A stretch of 64,000 bases of DNA from the NCBI RefSeq assembly GCF_000255655.1, contig NZ_JH636435.1, forward strand, positions 808,209-872,208, read 5' to 3'. This document shows, piece after piece, positions 17,322 through 27,571 of this stretch. This DNA comes from Schlesneria paludicola DSM 18645. Lineage in GTDB: Bacteria; Planctomycetota; Planctomycetia; Planctomycetales; Planctomycetaceae. The notes beneath the pieces were generated by a model. It saw only the letters and a list, made by a program, of their open reading frames with translations. It was not told the DNA's origin and searched no databases. Positions within the stretch are counted from its first letter, which is position 1; each line of letters starts with the position of its first letter. The position numbers and the translations under genes were made by a program.

Positions 17322-18791
17322 ATGCATCGATTTATTCCGAATCCGACGCCCTGTGGACAATCTCGCCGGTCGTTCTTGTGGGAAGCCGGTGGAGGGTTCG
17401 CCGCCCTCGGGCTGGTCGACCTGCTGGGGCGTGATGGCTTTTTTTCTCACCCCGCAACTGCTGCAACGACTGCCGCGCCACAAGCGGCGATCGGCGGCAA
17501 GCCGCTTCACTTTCCAGTCAAAGCCAAACACTGCATTTTTTTATTCATGAACGGCGGCCCAAGCCAGGTCGACACGTTCGATCCGAAACCGACGCTCGAC
17601 AAACATGATGGCGAGGCCTACGCCGGAAAGGTCAAAGTCGGTTCGAACGGACGGCCCATTGGTTACTTGATGAAGAGTCCGTTCGCGTTCCGACAGTACG
17701 GGGAAAGCGGTCTGCCGATCAGCGATCTGTTCCAGCACACCGCCCAGCATGCCGACGACCTATGTGTGCTGCGCGCGATGTACACCGACACCGCTGCCCA
17801 TTCCTCAGGCTGCTTACAGATGAACACCGGCAGCCCTCTCACCGGCAAGCCGTGCCTGGGTTCGTGGCTGAACTACGGTCTCGGATCACTCAACGAAAAT
17901 CTTCCCAACTTCGTGGTGATGACCGACCCGCGCGGTGGACCGATCGGAGGCGCTCCGAATTGGGGCGCGGGCTACATGCCTGCCGCCAACCAGGGGACCT
18001 TGTTCCGCAGCAAGGGATCGCCGCTACTGGACCTGACGACTCCCAATGGGATCGGGGCGCGAACACAAAGACACTCGCTGGACCTGCTCGCCAAGCTGAA
18101 CGACGAACATACTGCGCGGCACCCTGAACAATCAGAACTGGCCGCGCGCATCATGTCCTACGAACTGGCCTATCGCATGCAGACCAGCGCCGCCGATGTC
18201 GTGGATGTCGGACGCGAGACCGCCCAAACGCAGGCGATGTACGGTCTTGACGACCCGCTGACGGCCGACTTCGGCCGCAAATGCCTGATCTCGCGCCGGT
18301 TGATCGAGCAGGGTGTCCGCTTCGTTCAGATCTATTCGGGAGGCGGCCATATCGAAGCCACCTGGGATGGACACAGTGACTGTATTACAAACCACAAGAC
18401 TCATGCGGGTGAAACCGACAAACCGATTGCGGCCTTGATGACAGACCTCAAGCAACGAGGACTATGGGATGAGACTCTGATCATTTGGGGCGGCGAATTT
18501 GGTCGAACAGCCACCAGCGAAGGCGTCGGCAAACCGGGTCGCGATCACAACTGGCTCGGCTTCTCGATGTGGCTGGCGGGCGGCGGCGTCAAAGGCGGTC
18601 AGGCGATCGGCGTAACCGATGAACTCGGCTTCGAAGGTGTCGAAGATCGAACTCACGTTTCAGACCTGCATGCCACCGTCTTACGCCTGATGGGATTCGA
18701 TCATCGTCGGCTCAGCTACTTCTACAATGGTCTCGATCAACGTCTGACGGGCGTCGAAGAGCGACACATCATCGAAAAAGCTCTGGCATGA
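17322..18791 (+). CDS. DUF1501 Tat-exported protein
   Basis: The 489-residue protein belongs to DUF1501, a sulfatase-fold family. It starts at the ATG at 17322 with AAGGA seven bases upstream and carries a twin-arginine signal (SRRSFLWEAGGGFAALGLVDLL). Family motifs are CIFLFMNGGPSQVDTFDPKP, LRAMYTDTAAHSSGCLQMNTG, GAPNWGAGYMPAANQGT, and the metal-ligand-like IWGGEFGRTATSEG and GRDHNWLGFSMWLAGG near the C-terminus. It sits 64 bases after the PSCyt1/DUF1549/DUF1553 gene and is surely cotranscribed. In other planctomycetes the two always travel together, suggesting a secreted two-protein system of unknown substrate. Confidence 0.94.
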   Translation: MHRFIPNPTPCGQSRRSFLWEAGGGFAALGLVDLLGRDGFFSHPATAATTAAPQAAIGGKPLHFPVKAKHCIFLFMNGGPSQVDTFDPKPTLDKHDGEAYAGKVKVGSNGRPIGYLMKSPFAFRQYGESGLPISDLFQHTAQHADDLCVLRAMYTDTAAHSSGCLQMNTGSPLTGKPCLGSWLNYGLGSLNENLPNFVVMTDPRGGPIGGAPNWGAGYMPAANQGTLFRSKGSPLLDLTTPNGIGARTQRHSLDLLAKLNDEHTARHPEQSELAARIMSYELAYRMQTSAADVVDVGRETAQTQAMYGLDDPLTADFGRKCLISRRLIEQGVRFVQIYSGGGHIEATWDGHSDCITNHKTHAGETDKPIAALMTDLKQRGLWDETLIIWGGEFGRTATSEGVGKPGRDHNWLGFSMWLAGGGVKGGQAIGVTDELGFEGVEDRTHVSDLHATVLRLMGFDHRRLSYFYNGLDQRLTGVEERHIIEKALA

Positions 18792-18843
18792 CGGTAATTG
18801 CCACCAATCCAATCGACGAGTCTGATTGAACGGTGATGCAACA

Positions 18844-21636
18844 CTATCGTCCGGCGACACGATTTTTTGCGTCCGCATTCGAACGGACGCGCAAGCGAAT
18901 TGCCGGAGAGGCCTGATTGCCCGCAACCTGTGCCACGGCGTGAATCAGTCGATCCGTTTCAGGCACCCATGACCGTGCGGTCAAAAAGATCTGCCGTTCC
19001 GTCTCTTGCTTACGAACCAGTACGCCCGACAGCCCGATATTGTCGACGATGATTCCGTGCGGAAGGTTATCAACATCGAATCGAACGTCGTCTTCGTGAC
19101 CGTTTCGCTCAATCACAATTTTTGCCGTGATCGTCGTTCCGGGTTCGATCACCAACCCCTGATCATCCGAGGTGTAGCGTGGATCGTCAGGTATCAGCAT
19201 CACTCGAATTGGAGCAGGTTTTTCCAGTTTAATTTCACCCAGATTTCCAATCATCTTCGTCACCAGCCGCCCACCCGCGTCGGCCGTCGCGAGGACCGCC
19301 ACACGTTCCCAATCCTCTTTGGTCGGCTCGGGCGCATCCTTGGCTGCGGTCAGGACACATGTCTGCTCCAACAGTCCCGGCTGAATCACAATCGGTGACG
19401 AGGCCACAAACCCTTTGGGCAGCCCCGCAATGTCGATCCGGACCGATTCGTCAAAACCATCGATTCGCGACAAAGCAAATTTGACGCGCTGACCGCTCCC
19501 CGCAGGAACCTTTGGATTCATGGTGGTGACTTTGACGGCAAAATTCGGATCGGGACGTCGAGCGATCAGGGTGTAGGCAAATTTCTCGCCTCCAAATCCA
19601 CGAACATCACTGACACGAACCAGATACTCACCATCCGTCGGTGCTGTAAACAGCAACCTCGAATCCTTCCCAAGCTTCCGTTCACCATCATCGTCGTTGG
19701 CAAAATACAGCGGAAATACGGGCAGTCCGTTCTCCACGATTTTCGAGCTTGGTGCGAAGGCTTCAACGATGTAAGCCGGTTCATCCTTGGCATGCCCGGC
19801 GGCGCTCGTATCAAAGTAATTTCGGCGTTTGCCTTCTGAAGCGTAGAACTGATAACCCGAATCGGGCCCTTGCGGGGCACGAAATGTCTTGCAGACTTCG
19901 CCGCTCATGTAGACATACTGGTTCAGATCCATCTCTTCCCAGAATTCCAGACGTACATCGGGCGACGATGAATCGATCGGTCGAAAGTTGACCCAAGAAT
20001 CGCGTACGGCCTGCAACATCGCCCGCAGAACGGGACGGCCATCGACGTGAAACAGTTCCAGCTTTGTGTCAGCCAGTGACCCGCTACGGGCGGCATCGGT
20101 CTCGAACACCCATTGCTGTCCGCGCGTCGCCGTGATGCGATAGAAATCGACATCCTCTGACGCGCTCTGCATTCCCTTCAAAATTCCTTTGACGACGCCC
20201 GGAAGCGGTAACGAATTCGCATTCGCCAGCGCGTCATTCGGCTCAACCTCTGTGATGGCCATCGGCTTTGTGAACACAGGATCAATCGCCCCTGTCACCG
20301 TCTCGTCAAGTCGTTGCTGATGGCTCTTCGCATCGGCCCAGTCTGAATCAATCGGATAAAGCTGGTGGTCTCCGTTCATACGCCCTACCAGAAGCCGATC
20401 GCTTCCCGCGGTGAATGCCATGGCCGACACCCAGTCTGGCTGCCGCTCAAGCACCGCCACTTGCGTGAAGGTCTTCGTTTCCCAGATTTTGATGCGTCGA
20501 TCTTCTGACGACGAGGCGAGTAGCTTTCCATTCGGCGAGAAAACGAGCTTCAGAATCGGTCCTTCGTGTGCGAAGCGCGCATACCGGATTGGATTGGTTC
20601 CTTCGCGGCCCGTCTCGCTGATCTGCCAGACCCGAATCCGGCAATCTACACCACCCGCGACCACGAGCTGCCCGTCCGGGCTAAACACGACAGACGTTTG
20701 CTCCTTGGCAGGCTGAGCAAACGTATCCAACCGCAGACCGGATGCAACGTCCCAAAGCTTCACGGTCCGATCACCGCTTGCCGTCGCCAGCAGTTTTCCG
20801 TTTGGAGAAAAGCCGACGCTGTAGATGGCATCATTGTGACCACGAAATGTTTTGATCGGTTGGCGAGTCTTCACATCCCACGTGATGAGTTCACGATCAT
20901 AACTGGCCGTCGCGAGTGTCTTGCCATCAGCGCTGAGTTCCGCCGAGTAGACCGCATCACGATGACCTTGAACGACGGGACCGCGTTCCCAATCGGACGT
21001 ACGCCACAGTGTTGCTTCGCCCAGCAACCCCGTCTCGCCCGATGAAACGCAAAGCCATTTCCCATCGACCGAGAACCGCACTTCATTGACGGTCCCCGCA
21101 TGCCCCTCCAATTTGCGAACCGTGTCACCAAGATGCACTTCAACGTCGTGCGGCCGGGCAAGCACGAACAGGGGATACGATCCAGGTGAGGCGGCAACGG
21201 AGGTGATCGGTTCCGCCTTTTGCGATTCAACTTTGATCTTCGGCGTCACAAGCCCGGCCGGAATGGAACTTCCCTCCGGTGCCAATGCACCTGAATCGAT
21301 CCAGGTTTTGACGGTCGCCAATTCGTCCGACGTGGGTGCCTTCTGATCCAACGGCGGCATCCGCGTGTCATCCGACGCCGTCATCCGTTTCCACAACCGA
21401 CTGGCGTCACTCTTTCCCGCAACGATGACGGTTCCTTCAGAGCCGCCCTGCAACGAGCGTTGATAGTCCTGCAATACCAGTCCCGCTTCGGCGTCCTTCG
21501 GGTTGTGGCATCCGATACAGTACTTTCGAAAGACCGGCAGCACGTCTTGATTGAAGTCCGGCTTCGACTCTGCCGCCGTGGTGGAAGCTGTCGCAATCGA
21601 ACAAACAACGGCCAGCGAACAAACTCGAGTCCACAT
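18844..21636 (-). CDS. PSCyt1 cytochrome / WD40 / C-terminal Ig-like protein
   Basis: The 930-residue secreted protein has a signal peptide, a PSCyt1 haem motif YCIGCHNPKD (C40-x2-C43-H44) and MPPLDQKAP, then about six WD40 blades from near residue 170 to 440 (YSVGFSPNGKLLATASGDRT, LKLVFSPNGKLLASSSEDR). Next comes a pre-peptidase C-like beta domain starting AITEVEPNDALANANSLPLP, and FTAPTDGEYLVRVSDVRGFG. The last 200 residues contain Ig-like strands (VKFALSRIDGFDESVRIDIA). It converges on the DUF1501 gene with 52 bases between stops. It may dock with the neighbouring cytochrome proteins, but this is inference from context. Confidence 0.92.
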   Translation of the reverse strand: MWTRVCSLAVVCSIATASTTAAESKPDFNQDVLPVFRKYCIGCHNPKDAEAGLVLQDYQRSLQGGSEGTVIVAGKSDASRLWKRMTASDDTRMPPLDQKAPTSDELATVKTWIDSGALAPEGSSIPAGLVTPKIKVESQKAEPITSVAASPGSYPLFVLARPHDVEVHLGDTVRKLEGHAGTVNEVRFSVDGKWLCVSSGETGLLGEATLWRTSDWERGPVVQGHRDAVYSAELSADGKTLATASYDRELITWDVKTRQPIKTFRGHNDAIYSVGFSPNGKLLATASGDRTVKLWDVASGLRLDTFAQPAKEQTSVVFSPDGQLVVAGGVDCRIRVWQISETGREGTNPIRYARFAHEGPILKLVFSPNGKLLASSSEDRRIKIWETKTFTQVAVLERQPDWVSAMAFTAGSDRLLVGRMNGDHQLYPIDSDWADAKSHQQRLDETVTGAIDPVFTKPMAITEVEPNDALANANSLPLPGVVKGILKGMQSASEDVDFYRITATRGQQWVFETDAARSGSLADTKLELFHVDGRPVLRAMLQAVRDSWVNFRPIDSSSPDVRLEFWEEMDLNQYVYMSGEVCKTFRAPQGPDSGYQFYASEGKRRNYFDTSAAGHAKDEPAYIVEAFAPSSKIVENGLPVFPLYFANDDDGERKLGKDSRLLFTAPTDGEYLVRVSDVRGFGGEKFAYTLIARRPDPNFAVKVTTMNPKVPAGSGQRVKFALSRIDGFDESVRIDIAGLPKGFVASSPIVIQPGLLEQTCVLTAAKDAPEPTKEDWERVAVLATADAGGRLVTKMIGNLGEIKLEKPAPIRVMLIPDDPRYTSDDQGLVIEPGTTITAKIVIERNGHEDDVRFDVDNLPHGIIVDNIGLSGVLVRKQETERQIFLTARSWVPETDRLIHAVAQVAGNQASPAIRLRVRSNADAKNRVAGR

Positions 21637-21734
21637 TGCGGTCGTCTCCTCAATTCAGAAGGCACTGCGGAATCACGCGTCCGACTTCGACATCCAAGCT
21701 TTTCGAGACGATTTTACCCGTTGAATGGCACGCA

Positions 21735-22661
21735 TCACTTCGATTTGGCGGAAAGATCAATCCCCATATCCAGGAACAGCGTCTTCATATCTTCCCAGAC
21801 ATCTTTCTTCGCCGCAGGATTTCGCATCAAGTACGAAGGATGGTACGTACATAGAACTTTCGCGCGGCCGTACGAGTGAAAGCGTCCCCGCAGTTTTCCA
21901 ATCGGCTCGGTCACCGCCAACAGGTTCTGCGCTGCGCACGCCCCCCAACAGACGATGTATTCAGGATTCACATGGGCAATCTGTCCATCGAGATATTCTC
22001 GGCAGTGACCGGCCTCGACGGGTGTCGGTAGTCGATTGCTAGGCGGACGGCAGCGAAGCACGTTGCAGATATAAATCTCTTCGCGCCGCATTCGGCAGGC
22101 CTTGATGATGTCGTTCAAGAGCTGTCCCGATCGTCCGACAAACGGCTCGCCCTGTGCATCCTCGTCGGCTCCAGGTGCTTCACCCACGAACATGATCTTC
22201 GCTTCAGGATTTCCGACTCCAAACACGGTCTGCGTCCGCGTCGTTGCCAGTTCGTGACAACGAGTGCAGTCCTTGACGCGTGCTTGCAACGCGGCAAGCC
22301 CCGCAATTCGCTCGGCCAGAGGAAGATTCAAAGGTTGGAAGGGAACTGCAGGAGCGGCCGGAGTAACCGGCGGGGATACTTTTCGAGGCGGCACTTGGGA
22401 ACGTTCCGTTTCACCCAAGAGGTTCGTTCGAGGGGCTGAGGCAACCGGCGTGGCCGTCTTGGGTGGCGTCGACACGGCGGCGACAGCCACTGACGCCGGA
22501 TGAGCAACCGGAGCAGCGGCGATTACGACGGGGGCGGCGGGTTGGATCTGCTTCCAATGCGTGACGCCCGCGCGTCGCAGATCCTCCAGCCGTTGGATGA
22601 CTGCGTTTCGAATACGTTCCGAATTCTCGTCCACGCCGGGCATTCGCCGCCTTAATTCCAT
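21735..22661 (-). CDS. Uracil-DNA glycosylase, family 4-type (Fe-S)
   Basis: The 308-residue protein removes uracil from DNA as the first step of base excision repair. After an N-terminal helix and a long Ala/Pro/Val-rich linker (about residues 40-115) come the family marks: [19 protein letters not shown] with two cluster cysteines, motif [37 protein letters not shown] with the third and fourth region cysteines, and the C-terminal YHPSYLMRN (motif with His). GEAPGADED puts it in family 4 (thermophile-type) rather than Ung. The ATG at 22661 is the first ATG in frame; an upstream TTG at 22679 is possible. The disordered linker is longer than usual in this family. Confidence 0.9.
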   Translation of the reverse strand: MELRRRMPGVDENSERIRNAVIQRLEDLRRAGVTHWKQIQPAAPVVIAAAPVAHPASVAVAAVSTPPKTATPVASAPRTNLLGETERSQVPPRKVSPPVTPAAPAVPFQPLNLPLAERIAGLAALQARVKDCTRCHELATTRTQTVFGVGNPEAKIMFVGEAPGADEDAQGEPFVGRSGQLLNDIIKACRMRREEIYICNVLRCRPPSNRLPTPVEAGHCREYLDGQIAHVNPEYIVCWGACAAQNLLAVTEPIGKLRGRFHSYGRAKVLCTYHPSYLMRNPAAKKDVWEDMKTLFLDMGIDLSAKSK

Positions 22662-23293
22662 CAAATGAAGTTCACACAATTTGGTCGACCAATCGGCCTT
22701 GACTCAGTTTGACGACCTGACGGCCACATTTCCACCCGCGGACAAGCTCTGCCCGGCCGGTGACACCGTTTTCACACAGATTCATCAGTGAAATCGCCAT
22801 GACCATCGTGAGCGAGTCCCCGATCGCGGCAAAAAAAGACCCGAACTCAAGCTCCGATGCCACTGTCCTTGTCCACATCTCCGCTCAAGAAATATTATTC
22901 ACGTTATGTACTTTGGAGCTTGATTCCTCGTCGTCTAATCCTCGTTACCAGGCTCCCGCTTGGTAACGACTCTTGCGAATCAATGTTTGAGTCGAGCAGG
23001 AAATGGGAAGCGTTGCTAAGCGGGAGCTTGGCAACGAGGGAAAAACAGACAAAAAGCACACCGCCAAATTAGCCGCCTCGGGAATGACCGATGGGATCGG
23101 CTCCGGAACATTTCACGCGAGAATCAGTGATTCCGGCGGCCGTGCCACTTCCTCGCGGGTTTTGTCTCGCATAAATTAACAGGCCGTTGAAACACGGGCG
23201 CAGCCTCTGCCAGGCCTCACAAGCGACACGACATTCACCGTCCAAAGGTGCGTGTCATCCTGATTTCAACCGGCTGATAAACCGCCCGCCACT
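22662..23293. other. Intergenic region between udg and hrpA, with repeat copy A
   Basis: The region lies between two divergent genes and holds one copy of the two-hairpin repeat (22940-23039). A minus-strand 42-codon frame (22672-22800, MAISLMNLCENGVTGRAELV...) ends just before the glycosylase start; it has no family signature and is not called. The last 250 bases before hrpA show nothing clear. Confidence 0.4.
22940..23039. repeat. Two-hairpin intergenic repeat, copy A
   Basis: Hairpin 1 at 22943-22968 has arms CGTTACCA/TGGTAACG; hairpin 2 at 23011-23036 has CGTTGC-T-AAG/CTTG-GCAACG with one wobble pair. The hairpins are 42 bases apart, and the flanks (CCT before, AGG after) let the whole 100 bases fold as an inverted repeat. 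Similar copies lie at 37130-37262 and 43436-43520. Confidence 0.7.
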
Positions 23294-26200
23294 ATGACTG
23301 ATCTCATCACCGAAATTGAAGCATCCCTGACCAAGACCATGCTGGTCGATCGTCATCGGCTGCGCCAACAATGGCGATCGCTACGAGAGCCGGTGCGTCG
23401 ATACGCCGCCGGCGAGCCCCCAACGGCAACCCCGCAACAGAACGTATTCGATCAACGACTCGCGAAGTTCCAGGCCGATCTGGCGAACTCGTGCCGCCGC
23501 AGTGAACAACGCCTGCGCGGCGTCCCCAAGCTGAATTTCGACGAGGAACTCCCCGTCGTCGTTCGCAAAGACGAAATCGCGGCTGCCATTCGTGACCACC
23601 AAGTCATCGTGGTGTGCGGCGAAACCGGCTCCGGCAAGTCCACTCAATTGCCGAAGATTTGTCTGGAACTGGGACGCGGCATTCACGGCGTCATCGGTCA
23701 CACTCAACCGCGCCGGATCGCAGCCAGGTCTGTGGCCACGCGCATTGCTGAAGAATTGAACGTCGCCGTCGGGCGCGAGGTCGGCTTCAAAGTGCGTTTC
23801 ACCGACGCCACCTCGCCGCAAACCTATATCAAATTGATGACCGACGGAATTCTGCTTGCGGAAACGCAAAGCAGACCGTTTCTGGACGAGTACGATACGA
23901 TCATCGTCGACGAGGCTCACGAGCGTTCGCTGAACATCGATTTCCTGCTGGGTAACTTGCATCGCCTGATCTCGAAACGACGCGAGCTGAAAGTGATCAT
24001 CACGTCGGCGACAATCGACGCCGAACGATTCGCGGAACATTTCCGATCGGTTGCCGGAAACGTACCCGTCCTGGAAGTTTCCGGGCGCATGTATCCCGTG
24101 GAAATGATCTATCGACCGCCATCCCCCGACGACGAGGGGGGAGATCCTGATTGGATGAAGGCGGTCGGGGACGCCGTGAACGAAGTCTGCGCTCGCGGTC
24201 CAGGAGACGTCCTGTTGTTCATGCCGACCGAACGTGAGATTCACGAGGCGGCGAAAACGCTGCGAGGCCGGACGTTTGGCGGCAGCAAGCCCGACATCCT
24301 GCCCCTTTACGCCCGATTGTCCGCCGCCGAACAGCAGCGAGTCTTCCAGACCAGTTCGACACGCCGCATTGTCATCGCCACCAACGTGGCCGAATCGTCG
24401 CTGACGGTGCCTGGCATCCGTTACGTCGTCGACACCGGAACCGCGCGCATTAGTCGGTATTCGCCCAAATCCAAACTGCAAAGGTTGCCAATCGAACCGG
24501 TTTCGCAAGCATCTGCCGACCAAAGGGCAGGGCGCTGCGGACGCGTGGGCCCCGGCGTCTGCATTCGACTCTATTCGGAAGAAGACTACACGAGTCGTGA
24601 ACGCTATACGCCGCCCGAAATTCTGCGGTCGAATCTGGCGAATGTCATCCTGCAAACGAAGACGCTGGGACTGGGCGAGATCGAAGAGTTTCCCTTTCTC
24701 GAGCCCCCCAAACCTGAATCGATCAAAGACGGTTACAAGACGCTATTTGAACTCGGCGCGGTCACAGAACAGCATGCGCTTACCGAGATGGGACGGAAAC
24801 TCTCTCGACTGCCCGTCGATCCAAGAATCGCACGAATTATCTGGGCGGCACACGAAGAGAACTGCCTGGGTGAGATTCTGATCATCGCGTCCGCACTCGA
24901 AGTCCAAGATCCACGAGAACGACCGCTTGAGAAACAGCAGCAGGCGGATGAATCCCACAAACGATTTGCCGACGAAGATTCAGATTTTCTGTCCGACCTC
25001 AAACTGTGGGACTTCTACCACAAGTTGAAGAACGAGCTCTCCAAAGGCCAGCTGCGCAAAGCCTGCCATCAGAACTTTCTCTCGTGGATTCGGCTTCGTG
25101 AATGGGTCGACGTCCACGCAGAACTCGTCTCGATCGTTCAAGAGTCACTCAAGGGCACGCGCGTCGGCGGCAATGATCGAAGGCGGCAGAATGCCAATCC
25201 ACAGAATACGAGTGCGTCGATCACGCAAGCAGACGCCACACGTCAGAAGCCAACAGCCGAACGTGCCGTCGTCGACACGACATTGACCCGGCGCAACGAC
25301 TTCGGCGCCATCCATCGGGCACTGCTCACCGGGTATCTGTCGAGTCTCGCGTACCGGACGGAAAGCGGCGAGTATCTCGCAGCAGGCAACATGAAGGCGT
25401 TCCTCTGGCCCGGTTCGGGCCTCGCGAGTAAGAAACCCAAGTGGGTCGTCGCCGCGGAACTGCTCGAAACGACGCGACGTTTCCTGCGAACAGTGGCGAA
25501 AATCGATCCCGACTGGATTGAACCGCTCGCCGCTCACCTGATCGATCGAACCTATTCCGAACCACATTGGGACCCGGAATCGCTGGCGGTGATGGCTTAT
25601 GAAAAAGTCTCGCTATTTGGACTCGTCGTCGTCCCGCGCCGCCGGATTCGCTTCAGTCAAATTGACCCGGTGAAATCACGCGAGATGTTTATCCAGCATG
25701 CGCTGGTCTACGGCGAATGGCCCGAAGATGATGTCACAAGCGACGTGCAAATCGGCCAGCGCGACAAACAGCGCAGCGCCCCAGGCTCGAAGTCGTCCAG
25801 TTCGCGCGATCGCAATGATCACCGCAAACCGATCGCGATCCCGGCGGCACGTCCTGCGGTGTTGAACACCAAGTCCCAATCCTCTTCGCCGGAATTTCTG
25901 ACGCACAATCGCGACCTCATCAAATCGCTGGAAGATCTGCAAACACGTGTTCGACGCGGAAGCCTGCTGAAAGAAGAGCAAGCTCAATTCGATTTCTACG
26001 CAACTCGGTTGCCTGCCGATGTGCTTGACGGCCACCGCCTGCAGCAGTGGTGGCGTGCCGCGGCGCCAGACGATCGAAAACGGCTGTACATGACCGAGGC
26101 GGATCTCGTCGAAGCCGATGCAATTCTTGCCACAAAAGACGCCTATCCCGACAGCGTCCAGATGAAAGGGCTGTCGCTTCCGTTGTCCTATCGCCTCGAC

Positions 26201-27508
26201 CCCAGTGCCGAGGACGACGGCGTGACAATCACGGTCCCGCAAGAGGGCCTCAATCAATTGGACGGTGATCGTCTGGGTTGGCTTGTGCCCGGCTTGATTG
26301 AAGACAAGATCACGGCACTCATCAGGACCTTGCCCAAAGAGTTACGTCGCGATTTGGTCCCAATTCCCGAAGTGGCCGCGGAAGTCGCCAAGGTCCTGAA
26401 TTTTGGTGACGGTTCATTAGCGGCCGCGATCGTTGAAGGGATCGAATTCGTCACGGGGATCGAAGTTCCGCCTCACGCCTTCGACGAGACGAAGATCACC
26501 GACCATCTGCGGATGCTGATTCGGGTCACCGACTCTGACGGCAAAACACTCGCCGCCGGACGCGACCTGGCGGTGATCCGTAAGGAATTCGGCGCGATGG
26601 CGTCGATCAGCTTCTCGTCATCGGATGACCCACGCTGGACACGTGACGGTTTGGCGACGTGGGATTGCGGAACCCTGCCGCCCGTCATTGACGTCATGCG
26701 GCGTGGGGTTGCTCTCAAGGGATACCCCACACTGATCGACCAGGGCGAGACTGCCTCGCTTCGACTCCTTGATAACCCGGAGCGGTCGCAGTTCGAAATG
26801 CGTTTCGGCTTGCGTCGGCTGATCGTGCTCACCGTCGCTCGTGAATTGAAAGTGCAGATCGATGCGTTACCGGGACTTCAGAACTGGACGCTGCTTTCCA
26901 AGACGTTTCCACAACCATTTCCCTTCCGTGCCCAGTTAACGGAACTTCTCGCGGATCGAGCGTTCTTGCCGACGACACAGTTCCCCCGTAGCGATAACGA
27001 GTTTCGCGAGTGCCTACGCGCGGGTCGTACTCGGCTGCCCTCTGCCGCCGTCGAAGTCACCAGCCTGCTGACACCGCTGTTTCAGGCCTATAGCGATGTC
27101 AGGAAGACATGGGAGAAAACAGCTCACCCCCAGTGGCAGCCCTCGCGCCAGGATGTCCATGCCCAATTGAGCCACTTGTTCTCCCCGGGCTTCCTGGTCC
27201 GCACACCCTGGCCCTGGCTGACACAGTTTCCTCGTTACACTCGAGCGATCGTGCTGCGATTGCAAAAACTGACCAGCGGCGGCGCTCCCCGTGATCAGCA
27301 ACTACTTCCGCTCATCATTCCGCGCTGGCAACGCGGAATCGAACGGCTGCGCCTTCATGCGGATCGGCAAATCTACGATCCCGAACTGGAAGCCTATCGC
27401 TGGATGACGGAAGAACTGCGAGTTGCGTTGTTTGTCCAAGAGCTAGGAACCGCCGTTTCCGTGTCCGAGAAAAAGCTGGACAAGCAGTGGGAACGAGTGA
27501 AAAGCTAA
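23294..27508 (+). CDS. hrpA: ATP-dependent RNA helicase HrpA
   Basis: A 1404-residue DEAH-box helicase of the HrpA type. Walker A is GETGSGKSTQLPK (about 108-120), motif Ia HTQPRRIAARSVATRIAEEL, and the DEAH box at 206-209 within VDEAHERSLNIDFLLG. Motif III is ITSATIDAERFAEHF, motif V TNVAESSLTVPGIRYV, motif VI QRAGRCGRVGPGVC. The helicase-associated part (ELGAVTEQHALTEMGRKLSR) and the long DUF3418 C-terminal region with FGAMASISFSSSDD complete the family architecture. Length agrees with E. coli HrpA (about 1300). Bacterial HrpA acts in mRNA processing and stalled-ribosome rescue. It is transcribed alone or with the following iron alcohol dehydrogenase (63-base gap). Confidence 0.95.
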   Translation: MTDLITEIEASLTKTMLVDRHRLRQQWRSLREPVRRYAAGEPPTATPQQNVFDQRLAKFQADLANSCRRSEQRLRGVPKLNFDEELPVVVRKDEIAAAIRDHQVIVVCGETGSGKSTQLPKICLELGRGIHGVIGHTQPRRIAARSVATRIAEELNVAVGREVGFKVRFTDATSPQTYIKLMTDGILLAETQSRPFLDEYDTIIVDEAHERSLNIDFLLGNLHRLISKRRELKVIITSATIDAERFAEHFRSVAGNVPVLEVSGRMYPVEMIYRPPSPDDEGGDPDWMKAVGDAVNEVCARGPGDVLLFMPTEREIHEAAKTLRGRTFGGSKPDILPLYARLSAAEQQRVFQTSSTRRIVIATNVAESSLTVPGIRYVVDTGTARISRYSPKSKLQRLPIEPVSQASADQRAGRCGRVGPGVCIRLYSEEDYTSRERYTPPEILRSNLANVILQTKTLGLGEIEEFPFLEPPKPESIKDGYKTLFELGAVTEQHALTEMGRKLSRLPVDPRIARIIWAAHEENCLGEILIIASALEVQDPRERPLEKQQQADESHKRFADEDSDFLSDLKLWDFYHKLKNELSKGQLRKACHQNFLSWIRLREWVDVHAELVSIVQESLKGTRVGGNDRRRQNANPQNTSASITQADATRQKPTAERAVVDTTLTRRNDFGAIHRALLTGYLSSLAYRTESGEYLAAGNMKAFLWPGSGLASKKPKWVVAAELLETTRRFLRTVAKIDPDWIEPLAAHLIDRTYSEPHWDPESLAVMAYEKVSLFGLVVVPRRRIRFSQIDPVKSREMFIQHALVYGEWPEDDVTSDVQIGQRDKQRSAPGSKSSSSRDRNDHRKPIAIPAARPAVLNTKSQSSSPEFLTHNRDLIKSLEDLQTRVRRGSLLKEEQAQFDFYATRLPADVLDGHRLQQWWRAAAPDDRKRLYMTEADLVEADAILATKDAYPDSVQMKGLSLPLSYRLDPSAEDDGVTITVPQEGLNQLDGDRLGWLVPGLIEDKITALIRTLPKELRRDLVPIPEVAAEVAKVLNFGDGSLAAAIVEGIEFVTGIEVPPHAFDETKITDHLRMLIRVTDSDGKTLAAGRDLAVIRKEFGAMASISFSSSDDPRWTRDGLATWDCGTLPPVIDVMRRGVALKGYPTLIDQGETASLRLLDNPERSQFEMRFGLRRLIVLTVARELKVQIDALPGLQNWTLLSKTFPQPFPFRAQLTELLADRAFLPTTQFPRSDNEFRECLRAGRTRLPSAAVEVTSLLTPLFQAYSDVRKTWEKTAHPQWQPSRQDVHAQLSHLFSPGFLVRTPWPWLTQFPRYTRAIVLRLQKLTSGGAPRDQQLLPLIIPRWQRGIERLRLHADRQIYDPELEAYRWMTEELRVALFVQELGTAVSVSEKKLDKQWERVKS

Positions 27509-27571
27509 TTGAGCGGCCTGTTGAAATTACGTTGCACTGCTACCCCCCAGCCACTGAATTGAAGAAACGTC

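Noticed and set aside
22672-22800. Minus-strand 42-codon frame before the glycosylase
   Set aside because: No family marks and no clear ribosome site; recorded only in the intergenic entry.
23381-24655. Minus-strand 424-residue frame
   Set aside because: Fully antisense to the helicase domains of hrpA, with no recognisable motif.
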